This document shows, piece by piece, positions 23,478 to 30,966 of a DNA stretch of 48,054 nt; positions within the stretch are counted from its first letter, which is position 1; every line of letters starts with the position of its first letter. Origin of the DNA: Candidatus Roizmanbacteria bacterium RIFCSPLOWO2_01_FULL_35_13 (GTDB lineage Bacteria > Patescibacteriota > Microgenomatia > UBA1406 > GWC2-37-13); NCBI GenBank assembly GCA_001789635.1, contig MGAF01000034.1:1-48054 (forward strand), read 5' to 3'. The notes under the pieces are model-generated. The model made no database searches and was not told the DNA's origin. It saw only the letters and a list, made by a program, of their open reading frames with translations. Position numbers and translations under genes: made by a program.

Positions 23478-23951
23478 ATGAAAAAATTGACTTGGAATGA
23501 GGTAGAAAATACGGCAGATAAACTTGTAGAAAACATTAAAGAAAGTAAATTTAGTCCGGATTACATAATTGGAGTAACAACTGGAGGCTTATTTCCACTA
23601 GCTATGTTAGCTAAACGACTTGAAATAAAAAATATTTTAACAATAACTGCAAGCAAAATTACAAAAGATAAAGAGGAAATTGTTACGATTAGAAATCTAC
23701 CTAATGTAGATTTACAAGATAAGAAGGTTTTACTTGTTGATGAAATAGCTCAGAGTGGAAAAACTTTACATAAAATTTCAGAAATAATACTTCAGCGATA
23801 TAAAGCAAATGAATTAAAAACTGCGACTTTAGCTGCAAATGGAGATGTTTGTGAATTTTGGCCCAACTATTTTGTACTTATCGAAAAAGGAGATTGGACA
23901 ATGTTTCCCTGGGAGAAAGAAAAATTTTCCAAATACGATCTTAAAAAATAA
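23478..23951 (+). CDS. Phosphoribosyltransferase (type I, Xpt/Gpt-like)
   Basis: The 157-aa protein has the PRPP-binding loop VLLVDEIAQSGKTL (about residues 84-97) and an upstream YIIGVTTGGLFPLAML, both typical of type I phosphoribosyltransferases. The hood region carries LIEKGDWTMFPWEK, where xanthine/guanine enzymes hold the base. A purine salvage role transferring ribose-5-phosphate from PRPP is likely, with the base uncertain. A 30-bp segment just upstream (23431-23463) resembles sequences at 26682 and 27247. Confidence 0.8.
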   Translation: MKKLTWNEVENTADKLVENIKESKFSPDYIIGVTTGGLFPLAMLAKRLEIKNILTITASKITKDKEEIVTIRNLPNVDLQDKKVLLVDEIAQSGKTLHKISEIILQRYKANELKTATLAANGDVCEFWPNYFVLIEKGDWTMFPWEKEKFSKYDLKK

Positions 23952-24015
23952 ATGTGAGGAAATTTTTGTTGTTAATTTGATTAGTTTGCAGACTTTATGA
24001 TTGATTAAAAAAGTT

Positions 24016-24291
24016 TTAGAATTTAAATTGAACTTGGAGAGTAGCGTTTAGAGCTTCGGCTAGACGTTTAAGAAAGGATAGAGACGGACTGGTTTTAGCT
24101 TGTTCAACACGGGAAATAACAGATTGTGTGGTATTCATCTTTTTGGCAAGCTGCTCTTGGGTTATTTTTCCCTCGATCCTTGCACGGATAATAGCTCTGG
24201 CGATCTCAAATTCCGGTTGAGACTCCTCATAGAGTTTCCTAAATTGAGGATTTTTTAACAATTTTTGTTTATATTTATTCCAGTCTTTCAT
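24016..24291 (-). CDS. HigA-like XRE antitoxin
   Basis: This 91-aa protein has an XRE helix-turn-helix (ARIEGKITQEQLAKKMNTTQ, then SVISRVEQAKTSPSLSFLKR) preceded by a helical N-terminus. It follows the RelE/HigB-like toxin gene in the same direction, the HigB-HigA order. It has its own promoter, operator and strong GGAGG ribosome site between the genes, allowing antitoxin to be made in excess and to repress itself. The last residues LQVQFKF may pair with the toxin. Confidence 0.85.
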   Translation of the reverse strand: MKDWNKYKQKLLKNPQFRKLYEESQPEFEIARAIIRARIEGKITQEQLAKKMNTTQSVISRVEQAKTSPSLSFLKRLAEALNATLQVQFKF

Positions 24292-24311
24292 AAAATTTTT
24301 CCTCCAAATAT

Positions 24312-24339
24312 ATTATCGCAAATTTGCGATAATTGTCAA
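24312..24339 (-). promoter_or_regulatory. Antitoxin promoter with 22-bp perfect palindromic operator
   Basis: On the minus strand TTGACA (24339-24334) is followed after 16 nt by GATAAT (24317-24312). The perfect 22-bp palindrome ATTATCGCAAATTTGCGATAAT (positions 24312-24333) has arms ATTATCGCAAA and TTTGCGATAAT and fills the spacer and the -10. Bound HigA would therefore exclude RNA polymerase. A GGAGG ribosome site lies between it and the ATG at 24291. Confidence 0.75.
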
Positions 24340-24348
24340 GGGGTAAAA

Positions 24349-24711
24349 TTAACTGCCCTGATTTGTTAAAGTTAAATATTCTTTAAACCGGTATTCGGCA
24401 ATTTTTATTTCTTTTCTAGGTGTTTTTTGTTTCTTTTTCTTAAAAGCATGAAGTAGGAGAAAAGTTTTTTCCTTCACAGTAATGTAAAAAATACGAATAT
24501 TGTCTTTTCCTAGGATACGGTATTCCCAGAGATTTGATCCTTGAAGTTTTTTGATATTCGGATAGCCGCCTTCCAATCCGAATTCTTCCAGAAGTTCTAT
24601 TGTGCGGGTTATTTTTAATCTTGCCTTAGCGTCTAGTAAATCTATAAATTCCTCAACAGGACTTTTTCTACTCTTGCTTTCAAACAACTTTACTTTCCAC
24701 GATTTTTCCAT
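24349..24711 (-). CDS. HigB-like toxin (RelE/phage Gp49 family)
   Basis: The 120-aa protein contains SPVEEFIDLLDAKARLKI, then LWEYRILGKDNIRIFYITVKEKTFLLLHAFKKKKQKTP and a final helix with IAEYRFKEY. The W-E-(Y/L)-R...R-x-x-Y and H-x-F-x-K-K-x-x-x-T-P pattern is that of Gp49/HigB mRNA interferases, which cut mRNA on the ribosome. It is located upstream of the antitoxin gene with a 57-nt gap that holds the operator. Confidence 0.88.
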   Translation of the reverse strand: MEKSWKVKLFESKSRKSPVEEFIDLLDAKARLKITRTIELLEEFGLEGGYPNIKKLQGSNLWEYRILGKDNIRIFYITVKEKTFLLLHAFKKKKQKTPRKEIKIAEYRFKEYLTLTNQGS

Positions 24712-24777
24712 AAAACCATTTTAACAGGCATGAAATTTAAATTATTGAAAGAAATAACTGAATATTGGTAGTATTAG

Positions 24778-25545
24778 TTAACTTTCAGATTTAAAATCAA
24801 AATCAAATCTATTCTCCAATACCATATTCAAGTCTTCAAATAACGGAATAATTTTTTTAACTTTTTGATTGATTCCTGAATTCATTTTTTTATTTTGAGA
24901 AATTATTTTTAAGGCATTAATAATTTTCACAGTCGAAACATAAGATAAAAAGGCAGAGTTTTTTGCATCAATAGTAGAATACTCTTTTTCCATTTCTCGA
25001 TCTTCAAATTCACTAGAAACTGCTCGCTGGACTTTAACATAGAAAAAATGCATATAGTATCTAAGAATTGTTAATGGTTCTTCAAGTTCTTTTGGAGTAT
25101 TTTCAGCAAAATAATAGTGCAAGTCTTCAGCAATCTTCACTAGGCTAAAACAAAGCTTTCTTGCTATCTGAGTTAGTTTATCGTTGTTTGCCAACAAGTC
25201 TTTTCTTTCTTCCTCATCTTCAAATTTTTTACTTTCTTCTTCAGATATGGTTATTCTTAATCGCTTCATGTCTCTTTCCAACATTATTCTAATTTCTTCA
25301 AAACTTTCCTTAATGGAAAGAAACATTGCTTTAGTGCTTTTGGGATCAATTCCTTTTTTAACAAACCTTTTTTCTCTCTCTTTTTCAATCTGATAAACAC
25401 GGCAGATACCGGAAAGCCTGCATCTTTCGCATCAGCGGTCACAGTAGTTAAATGGAAGTTTGTAGAACAAATATTTTTCAACCCACGGAGGTTTACTCGC
25501 GCCAAATTGATCTATTAAAACTTTATTAATTACAGAAGAAGTCAT
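24778..25545 (-). pseudogene. Cys-cluster helical protein gene interrupted by one in-frame TGA
   Basis: From ATG 25545, with TAAAAT 5 nt upstream, the frame encodes 37 residues ending NYCDR, then TGA (25432-25434), then CERCRLSGICRVYQ and 200 further residues in the same frame to 24778. The pattern YCDR-W-CERC is familiar from uncharacterised proteins with a four-Cys putative zinc site, so the stop most likely replaced Trp. The remainder is a long helical domain with no known function. The 182-codon frame from 25326 is only its C-terminal part. Confidence 0.7.
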
Positions 25546-25576
25546 AGAATATTTTAGCAAAGAAAAATTTGTAAGC

Positions 25577-25627
25577 TTGACAAATCGTATCAAAATGATA
25601 CGATTATCGTATATGAATGATACGATT
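25577..25627 (+). promoter_or_regulatory. Fic-gene promoter with repeated inverted operator half-sites
   Basis: TTGACA at 25577-25582 is followed directly by AATCGTATCA-AAA-TGATACGATT (25583-25605), a 10-bp-arm palindrome. A second weaker inverted pair (ATCGTAT 25606-25612 and ATACGAT 25620-25626) runs across the ATG at 25613. Four related half-sites over the promoter and start codon suggest autoregulation by the Fic protein's N-terminal winged helix. Confidence 0.65.
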
Positions 25628-26668
25628 ATTAGCACAAGACAAAAGTGCATCTTGAACCTCATTAGTCGAGGAAACGGTTTGTTGCGCTCACAAATACAAG
25701 AAGAACTGGAGAAAATAGACAAAATTTCAAAAGTTACATTAATCCGGGATCTTAATATATTACTAAAAAATCAACTTATAAAAACAAAGGGAAACGCAAG
25801 AAGCACTCTTTATCTTCCTTATACTCAAAATCCAATTCTTCGTTACTTTGATTTAGAAGTTTATTTTCAACAAGATCCGGATAAGCGGAGTGTGGTTGCT
25901 AAGCATTTTGATTTTTCAATATTTAGCAGTCTTAATCATCTGATTACTCCAATTGAATTAAAGGAACTCAAAGATAAAAGCAGAAGTTTTACGAAACAAA
26001 CAGAAAAACTAAGTTCGGACATACTAAAAAGAGAACTTGAACGATTTGTTATTGAATTGTCCTGGAAGTCGTCGAAGATAGAAGGCAACACTTATTCGCT
26101 ATTAGAAACAGAAGCACTCATAAAAGAACAAAAAGAAGCTAAGGGAAAAAGCAAAGAAGAGACAGTGATGATCTTAAATCATAAATCAGCTTTTGATCAG
26201 ATATTAAACAACAAGAAAGATTTTACAAACCTAACTGTCTTTAAGATAAACCAGTTACATAATTTCTTAGTGAAAGATATGAATATCTCAACAGGAATTA
26301 GAAAAAACGCTGTTGGGATAACCGGAACAGTCTACAGACCATTGGATAATCAACATCAGATCAGGGAAGCTGTGGATAGACTTATTAAAATTATAAATAA
26401 TTTAGCTAGTCCTTTTGAAAAAGCACTTATTGCTCATTTTATGATTCCTTATATTCAGCCCTATGCTGACGGAAACAAAAGATTAGGACGGATGCTGACA
26501 AATGCGATATTTTTAGCATATGATCTATATCCTCTTTCCTACAGAAGTGTCGATGAAGATGACTTTAAAAAAGCTTTAATATTGATGTATGAACAAAAAA
26601 GCATCTATCATATTAAAAGAATCTTTATCGAACAAATACATTTCGCCCACGAGAATTATTTTAAATAA
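25613..26668 (+). CDS. Fic family protein with N-terminal winged-helix domain
   Basis: The start at ATG 25613 gives 351 aa; the longer frame begins at a TTG inside the -35 box. Residues 1-70 form a wHTH (LRSQIQEELEKID, then KVTLIRDLNILLK). The class II inhibitory motif SSKIEGN is at about 153-159. The active-site loop reads IQPYADGNKRLGR (281-293): the usual catalytic His of HPFxDGN is Gln here. Fic enzymes transfer AMP or related groups to proteins. Without His, activity is doubtful, though my recollection is that some related Fic proteins share this loop. Palindromes in the promoter suggest it represses itself. Confidence 0.85.
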   Translation: MNDTIISTRQKCILNLISRGNGLLRSQIQEELEKIDKISKVTLIRDLNILLKNQLIKTKGNARSTLYLPYTQNPILRYFDLEVYFQQDPDKRSVVAKHFDFSIFSSLNHLITPIELKELKDKSRSFTKQTEKLSSDILKRELERFVIELSWKSSKIEGNTYSLLETEALIKEQKEAKGKSKEETVMILNHKSAFDQILNNKKDFTNLTVFKINQLHNFLVKDMNISTGIRKNAVGITGTVYRPLDNQHQIREAVDRLIKIINNLASPFEKALIAHFMIPYIQPYADGNKRLGRMLTNAIFLAYDLYPLSYRSVDEDDFKKALILMYEQKSIYHIKRIFIEQIHFAHENYFK

Positions 26669-26737
26669 ATGTAAAAAAGCAGTCGACCGTGAAATCGGAA
26701 TGCTTAAAGAGATTAAGCGCCATTTATATCCTATAGT

Positions 26738-26766
26738 TTGATTTATGCTATGGTTAATTGTATAAT
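26738..26766 (+). promoter_or_regulatory. Leaderless promoter of the 26773 gene
   Basis: TTGATT (26738-26743), 17-nt spacer, TATAAT (26761-26766), then 6 nt to ATG 26773. The intergenic stretch before it (26682-26717) holds a remnant reading VDREIGMLKEIK. Confidence 0.65.
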
Positions 26767-26772
26767 ACCAGT

Positions 26773-27081
26773 ATGTCAGAATTAATAACAGGAGAACTAA
26801 AAACTTATCTTTTTAATGATATTAGACCTGCAGCAATTATGATAGGAATACAGCGAGATCTATGGGAGCAGTACCCAAATAAACCCGATGTGGTGGAAGG
26901 TAGACTTTGGTCTAGATCTGCAATAGTTATCGCTGAATGTTTAGGTTTTTCACCAAGAGAACTGGGCTTAGATGGATATGTCAGATCAGTTGTAGAAGTT
27001 GGAAAGTTTTTACTTCAAACATATCCAACTTTTTTCCCTTCCCTAATAGATTACAAGAAAGTAAGAGCTAAGAGAGGTTAA
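26773..27081 (+). CDS. Hypothetical protein (102 aa)
   Basis: The start is set by the promoter 6 nt upstream. The protein is helical with motifs NDIRPAAIMIGIQRDLWEQY, then VEGRLWSRSAIVIAECLGFS and LGLDGYVRSVVEVGKFLLQ. There is no signal peptide or TM helix. I do not recognise the family. It stands alone in a stretch of leaderless accessory genes. Confidence 0.6.
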   Translation: MSELITGELKTYLFNDIRPAAIMIGIQRDLWEQYPNKPDVVEGRLWSRSAIVIAECLGFSPRELGLDGYVRSVVEVGKFLLQTYPTFFPSLIDYKKVRAKRG

Positions 27082-27098
27082 ATTATATAAATTAAGTA

Positions 27099-27206
27099 TG
27101 TTTGCATACAAACGGAGAAAATATTGCTAGAGCAAGAAAATTATACGAAAAAGTGGGCTTTGTTCATGTCAAAGATTTTAATAGATATAGAAAGTCAATT
27201 AGTTAA
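27099..27206 (+). pseudogene. C-terminal remnant of a GNAT acetyltransferase
   Basis: The open frame without a start reads LHTNGENIARARKLYEKVGF, then VHVKDFNRYRKSIS and TAA. N-x-x-A-x-x-L-Y-E-K-x-G-F is the last conserved block of GNAT N-acetyltransferases. The acetyl-CoA-binding R/Q-x-x-G-x-G/A segment is absent. A 26-bp perfect palindrome begins 3 nt after the stop. Confidence 0.65.
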
Positions 27207-27209
27207 AAA

Positions 27210-27235
27210 TGTACAATCGATTAATCGATTGTACA
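27210..27235. repeat. 26-bp perfect palindrome
   Basis: TGTACAATCGATT followed by AATCGATTGTACA is a perfect inverted repeat with no spacer, lying just after the GNAT remnant stop. No T-run follows on either strand. It could be a dimeric-protein operator, a transposition scar or a cruciform-prone terminator. Just downstream (27247-27280) is a third copy of the VDREIG-like remnant (reading FVDREIGTLKQI then TGA). Confidence 0.7.
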
Positions 27236-27380
27236 AATTTGTCTTTGTCGACCGCGAAATTGGAACGCTTAAACAAATTTGAAATTATATTATTGATTAA
27301 TCCTTCGATTTCTCTCATAACAAGCTGGTTGGATAAAATATGGACGAGGAAAAAAATTCTGTTTCTGCTATTATATAGTC

Positions 27381-27659
27381 ATGCCAAGATTTTTAATTGA
27401 AGTTGCACACAATAATACAAAAGCGGATTGTGATCTTGCTGTAAATATTTTCAAATCAACAGGATCGCATTTTTTAACTAATGCAGACTTTGGCTGTCTG
27501 GATGGAGTTCATTATGCGTGGATAAACGTTGAGGTAAAAAGTAAATCAGAGGCTTTACTTATCGTCCCTCCACCTTTTAGAGATAAAACGAAAGTGATTA
27601 GAGTAAAAAAATTTGCCTTAGAAAAACTGAACAAGACTTTAAGACCAAGTCACAAATAG
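27381..27659 (+). CDS. Small hypothetical protein (92 aa)
   Basis: TATTAT lies 6 nt before the ATG, again leaderless. The protein starts PRFLIEVAHNNTKADCDLAV, has GSHFLTNADFGCLDGVHYAW and ends with a basic helix VIRVKKFALEKLNKTLRP. It looks like a compact alpha/beta (ferredoxin-like) domain. I do not recognise a named family. The sequence pattern is typical of stand-alone dimeric alpha+beta barrel proteins. Confidence 0.65.
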   Translation: MPRFLIEVAHNNTKADCDLAVNIFKSTGSHFLTNADFGCLDGVHYAWINVEVKSKSEALLIVPPPFRDKTKVIRVKKFALEKLNKTLRPSHK

Positions 27660-27745
27660 TTAAACTCCTCCAACTGATTTTCTTGTCGGCCTCTTTTTAT
27701 GACTTAATTACTTTGTTCAAAGTAAACTCTGTTACATTTAGTTTT

Positions 27746-28309
27746 ATGAGAAAAATTGTTGTATTTAATTTAGTTTCACTGGATGGCTATTATGCCGGAC
27801 CAAAAGGAGAACTTGATTGGCATAATACTGATGAAGAGTTCAGTAAATTTGCCATTGAGCAGGCTAAAAAATTTAAAACTCTCATCTTTGGGAGAATTAC
27901 TTATGAAATGATGAAAAGTTATTGGTCTACTCGGGATGCAATTAAGAATGACCCGATTGTTGCAAATGCCCTGAATACTTTACCGAAAATTGTTTTTTCC
28001 AGAACTTTGAAAAAGGTTGAAGAAGAACCTAATTGGAAAAATATTACCTTGTTTAATAAGATAGATCCGAATAAAATCAAAAAACTGAAGCAAACTCCAG
28101 GTGACGATATTACGATTTTAGGAAGCGGTCAAATCGTGCAGGCATTTACTAATCTTGGATTAGTTGACGAATACAGATTACTGGTTAATCCAGTTATTCT
28201 CGGCAAAGGTAAATCAATGTTTGAGAATGTGAAAAATAAACTTAATCTAAAATTTCTCGAAACAAGATCTTTTAAGAATGGTAATGTCCTTCTATATTAC
28301 CAAGTTTAA
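27746..28309 (+). CDS. RibD C-terminal domain / dihydrofolate-reductase-like protein
   Basis: From ATG 27746 the protein is 187 aa. MRKIVVFNLVSLDGYYAGP opens the fold, TLIFGRITYEMMKSYW lies in the middle, PKIVFSRTLKKVEEEPNW follows, and DDITILGSGQIVQAFTNLGL then DEYRLLVNPVILGKGKSMF close it. These are the NADPH-binding and core segments of the RibD_C/YyaP group. The reductase substrate is unknown, and the riboflavin pathway is not implied without the deaminase half. The ORF extends upstream to 27683 without support. Its 3' end overlaps the convergent RelE gene by 4 nt. Confidence 0.85.
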   Translation: MRKIVVFNLVSLDGYYAGPKGELDWHNTDEEFSKFAIEQAKKFKTLIFGRITYEMMKSYWSTRDAIKNDPIVANALNTLPKIVFSRTLKKVEEEPNWKNITLFNKIDPNKIKKLKQTPGDDITILGSGQIVQAFTNLGLVDEYRLLVNPVILGKGKSMFENVKNKLNLKFLETRSFKNGNVLLYYQV

Positions 28310-28581
28310 TATTTTTTATATTTATCATGTTCGCCGATATCAACAAACAGAACAGAAATTGAGGAGGTCCAAATAAAGAATATCCTGTCAGATTCGTTTA
28401 ATCTTATAGACCAATAAAGAGACTTTTCTAATTTCTCAAGATTTAGACCTGGATGATATGGATTTTGGATAAAGAGTTTTACAGTTTTTCCGTAAGTCTC
28501 AAATCTTTCACGATTTTTTTTAACAAATTTTTTTCTTTCTCGAATAAATTTAGGACTGTAGTCAATAACTATTTTAGACAT
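28306..28581 (-). CDS. RelE-family mRNA interferase toxin
   Basis: The 91-aa protein from ATG 28581 reads IDYSPKFIRERKKFVKKN, FETYGKTVKLFIQNPYHPGL, WSIRLNESDRIFF, then DIGEHDKYKK. The basic first helix, the (L/I)R(L)...(Y/F)R-type strand and the terminal H-D-x-Y-K match the RelE/YafQ fold. The start lies inside the end of the antitoxin gene (8-nt overlap), the usual antitoxin-first arrangement. Confidence 0.82.
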   Translation of the reverse strand: MSKIVIDYSPKFIRERKKFVKKNRERFETYGKTVKLFIQNPYHPGLNLEKLEKSLYWSIRLNESDRIFFIWTSSISVLFVDIGEHDKYKKY

Positions 28582-28837
28582 ACTTCTCAAGCTCTTTTAA
28601 ATCATCTTCAAGTTCTTTCTCGGTTGAAATCTTTTTTGTTTTTCCAGCTTTGTACTCTGTCATAGCCTCTTTTAGCACAGAATCAAGTTCGAGCTCCTCA
28701 AGTAGATCAAGCCCAATAATAGCTCCGAGAGGTTTATTATTAGCTATTACAACAAGAGGTTTTTTTAATTTATTTGCTTTTTCAAGCACTTTTTTATACC
28801 CTCTTTGTAGTTGTCTAGCTGAAACAGTATTAAACAT
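28574..28837 (-). CDS. Phd/YefM-like antitoxin
   Basis: From ATG 28837 the protein is 87 aa. FNTVSARQLQRGYKKVLEKA, then KKPLVVIANNKPLGAIIGLD, is the N-terminal Phd/YefM DNA-binding fold. A C-terminal acidic/basic helix (KTKKISTEKELEDDLKELEK) would wrap the toxin. A longer start at 28885 would run through the operator, so it is rejected. It is autoregulated through the palindrome at 28863-28885. Confidence 0.82.
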   Translation of the reverse strand: MFNTVSARQLQRGYKKVLEKANKLKKPLVVIANNKPLGAIIGLDLLEELELDSVLKEAMTEYKAGKTKKISTEKELEDDLKELEKYV

Positions 28838-28862
28838 ATAATTTAATATTAGCAATTTTTTG

Positions 28863-28885
28863 TTGTATGTCAAGTTGACATACAA
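28863..28885 (-). promoter_or_regulatory. Antitoxin-toxin operator over the -35 box
   Basis: TTGTATGTCAA, G, TTGACATACAA is a perfect 11+1+11 palindrome. On the minus strand TTGACA (part of it) is the -35 hexamer, with a TAATAT -10 16 nt downstream. Antitoxin or antitoxin-toxin binding here would block transcription. Confidence 0.75.
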
Positions 28886-28930
28886 ATTTCAACTTCTTGA
28901 ATAAATAAATATAAAATCTACAATCAGCGT

Positions 28931-29341
28931 GTGAGAAAATCCATAACACAAAAACATGAATTTGGGTGTGGAGTGGCATGTGTTGCCTTTGTAGTAAATA
29001 AAAGCTATGAGGAAGCCGTAGAAATTTTAGGAAGAAAAAGAGCAGCCAAAAAAGGATTTTACTGCAGGGATTTAGTGAAGGTTTTAAAAAGATTTAATTT
29101 AAACTATTCTTTCAGATATCTACAGCCAAGATTAAAGCAAAAAATATATCAGGATAGAATCATTGTTTTTATTAAAAGATCCAAGAAATATCCGTTTGGA
29201 CATTATTTAGTGAGGTATAAAAATCTTTGGATGGATCCGTGGATTAACTTTTCGACGAATAAAAAAATAAATGAAGCAAAATCAGGATATTGCAAAAGAC
29301 TCCTAGGAAGGCCTATTTATGGTTTATTTCCCGATTCCTAA
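28931..29341 (+). CDS. C39-like papain-fold cysteine peptidase
   Basis: The 136-aa protein uses a GTG start at 28931. The oxyanion Gln and nucleophile Cys appear in TQKHEFGCGVACVAFVV, and the catalytic His/Asp in PFGHYLVRYKNLWMDPW, the C39/transglutaminase-like layout. It has no transporter domain and no signal peptide, so it is a soluble single-domain peptidase or deaminating enzyme. It is divergent from the antitoxin gene. The target is unknown. Confidence 0.7.
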   Translation: MRKSITQKHEFGCGVACVAFVVNKSYEEAVEILGRKRAAKKGFYCRDLVKVLKRFNLNYSFRYLQPRLKQKIYQDRIIVFIKRSKKYPFGHYLVRYKNLWMDPWINFSTNKKINEAKSGYCKRLLGRPIYGLFPDS

Positions 29342-29436
29342 AAAATTGTTCTAGCATTTTGAACAACGAACGCGTTACTTCTATAGGATATACGGTCTAC
29401 TCTTATCTTTACATGTTTAGCCAACATTAGACTTTC

Positions 29437-30858
29437 TTAGTAGGAATAAATATGTGAGTTAAAATCTGTATTTTTAACTACTTTGTAGTTTGGATTCCGA
29501 TTTTTGATAAAGCCGGAGATTATTTTGTAGGTATCAATGTCAAAATCAGTCGGATTTCTAACAGTTGAGTTTTCTTTTCCATTTTTGAAATTATCCAAAA
29601 GACACCAGTTGTTGATTAAAAATGATTCATATAGTTCTTCCTCTTCATTTTTTTCAACTATCTCAATCGATCCCTTGAATGGCCAGGGTCTGAACTGTTT
29701 ATTCTCGACAAATGCTATTAAAAAGCGGGCATTATAATTTGCTTTTTTCTCCTTACCGATGCAGGCACCCTTGCGTCTTCCCAGTTTATACTCAAAGCAG
29801 GAAGAGTTGGTTTTCTCCAGCCCCATCAGTTTATTGCAGAGTGAGTATTTTTTGGCGATTTCCGCCATCACTTCTTTGGCGCTTCTTTTATTTTTGAAAA
29901 CACCAAAGAGATTCTCAAAGTTTGAATTATCAATCTGATCGATTACTTCCATTTTAAAATTTAAAAAACCGGTTTCAGATTTTTCTTTAATCAAAGTCAC
30001 AAACTGTTTTTTTCGTCTCAGTGTACGGTTAAAGTAGGGAAGAAGAGTTTTTATGAGATGAGATTCCTGAATTAGAGCTCCCAGTTCACCGGCTGTTTGA
30101 ATAAAATCAATTTTTGCGATTGATTTAATCATTAATAATCTTCTGGTTGATTCATAATCGGTTGAAAAATGAGAGACCACCCTGTCCTTTATATTTTTAC
30201 TTTTTCCAACATATAAAGGCAGGTTTTTATCGTCATAAAAAATATAGACTCCGGGAGATGCGGGCAAATTTTCAATCTGTTTGGCGACTTTTGAGTTGCT
30301 GGAATAAGCGGATTTTAGAAGTTTTTTGATTACTTCCTGTATTTTAGTTGCCGGAAGGTCTTTTGATAAATTTTGAATAAACTGCCAAATAACAAAAGCA
30401 TCGTCATATGCCCGATGGCGGTTTTTACAGTCAAAATTATATCTTTCGATAATAGCCGACAAGCTGTGAGTTCTGAATTGAGGGAATAAATTTCTTGAGA
30501 GCTTAACAGTACACAATGTTTTGGAATTGTAAGATATTCCGGTTCTTTTCAGTTCATTTTTTAAAAAACTGTAATCAAATCTAGCATTATGAGCGACAAA
30601 GACAGCATCGGAAAGAAGGTCATAAACTTTATCTTTAATAGCGGAAAATACCGGAGCATCTTGCAGGTCATTAGAATTAATTCCGGTAAAGCTTTCGATA
30701 AAAGGCGAGATATAAGTTTCCGGATTCACCAGTGATTTAAATTCATCAACGACTTTATTATGCTCTATTCTGAGCATGCCGATTTCAATTATTCTGTCAC
30801 GCCAACCGTTCATGCCGGTAGTCTCAACGTCGACGATGGTATAAGGTTTATTTAACAT
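29437..30858 (-). CDS. DEDDh exonuclease fused to UvrC-type GIY-YIG domain
   Basis: In this 473-aa protein residues 5-170 are a PolIII-epsilon-like exonuclease: VDVETTG (Asp8, Glu10), HNARFDYSFL, and RHRAYDDA with the catalytic His. Residues about 205-290 form a GIY-YIG nuclease domain as in UvrC/Cho, with SPGVYIFYDD and LYVGKSKNIKDRV. The last 180 residues resemble the rest of the Cho/UvrC N-half, including a Cys-rich CFEYKLGRRKGACIG. Such fusions occur in several bacterial phyla and are expected to act in DNA repair. It is monocistronic here. Confidence 0.88.
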   Translation of the reverse strand: MLNKPYTIVDVETTGMNGWRDRIIEIGMLRIEHNKVVDEFKSLVNPETYISPFIESFTGINSNDLQDAPVFSAIKDKVYDLLSDAVFVAHNARFDYSFLKNELKRTGISYNSKTLCTVKLSRNLFPQFRTHSLSAIIERYNFDCKNRHRAYDDAFVIWQFIQNLSKDLPATKIQEVIKKLLKSAYSSNSKVAKQIENLPASPGVYIFYDDKNLPLYVGKSKNIKDRVVSHFSTDYESTRRLLMIKSIAKIDFIQTAGELGALIQESHLIKTLLPYFNRTLRRKKQFVTLIKEKSETGFLNFKMEVIDQIDNSNFENLFGVFKNKRSAKEVMAEIAKKYSLCNKLMGLEKTNSSCFEYKLGRRKGACIGKEKKANYNARFLIAFVENKQFRPWPFKGSIEIVEKNEEEELYESFLINNWCLLDNFKNGKENSTVRNPTDFDIDTYKIISGFIKNRNPNYKVVKNTDFNSHIYSY

Positions 30859-30966
30859 TTGAGGATAATCATTATCTTCTTTTATTCCTAAAGTTTCAAT
30901 CTATATTTTGGAAGAAATTTCAGTTGTGGTAATAGTTAGTTTAATTTAAAATGGTAGTAATAGACA

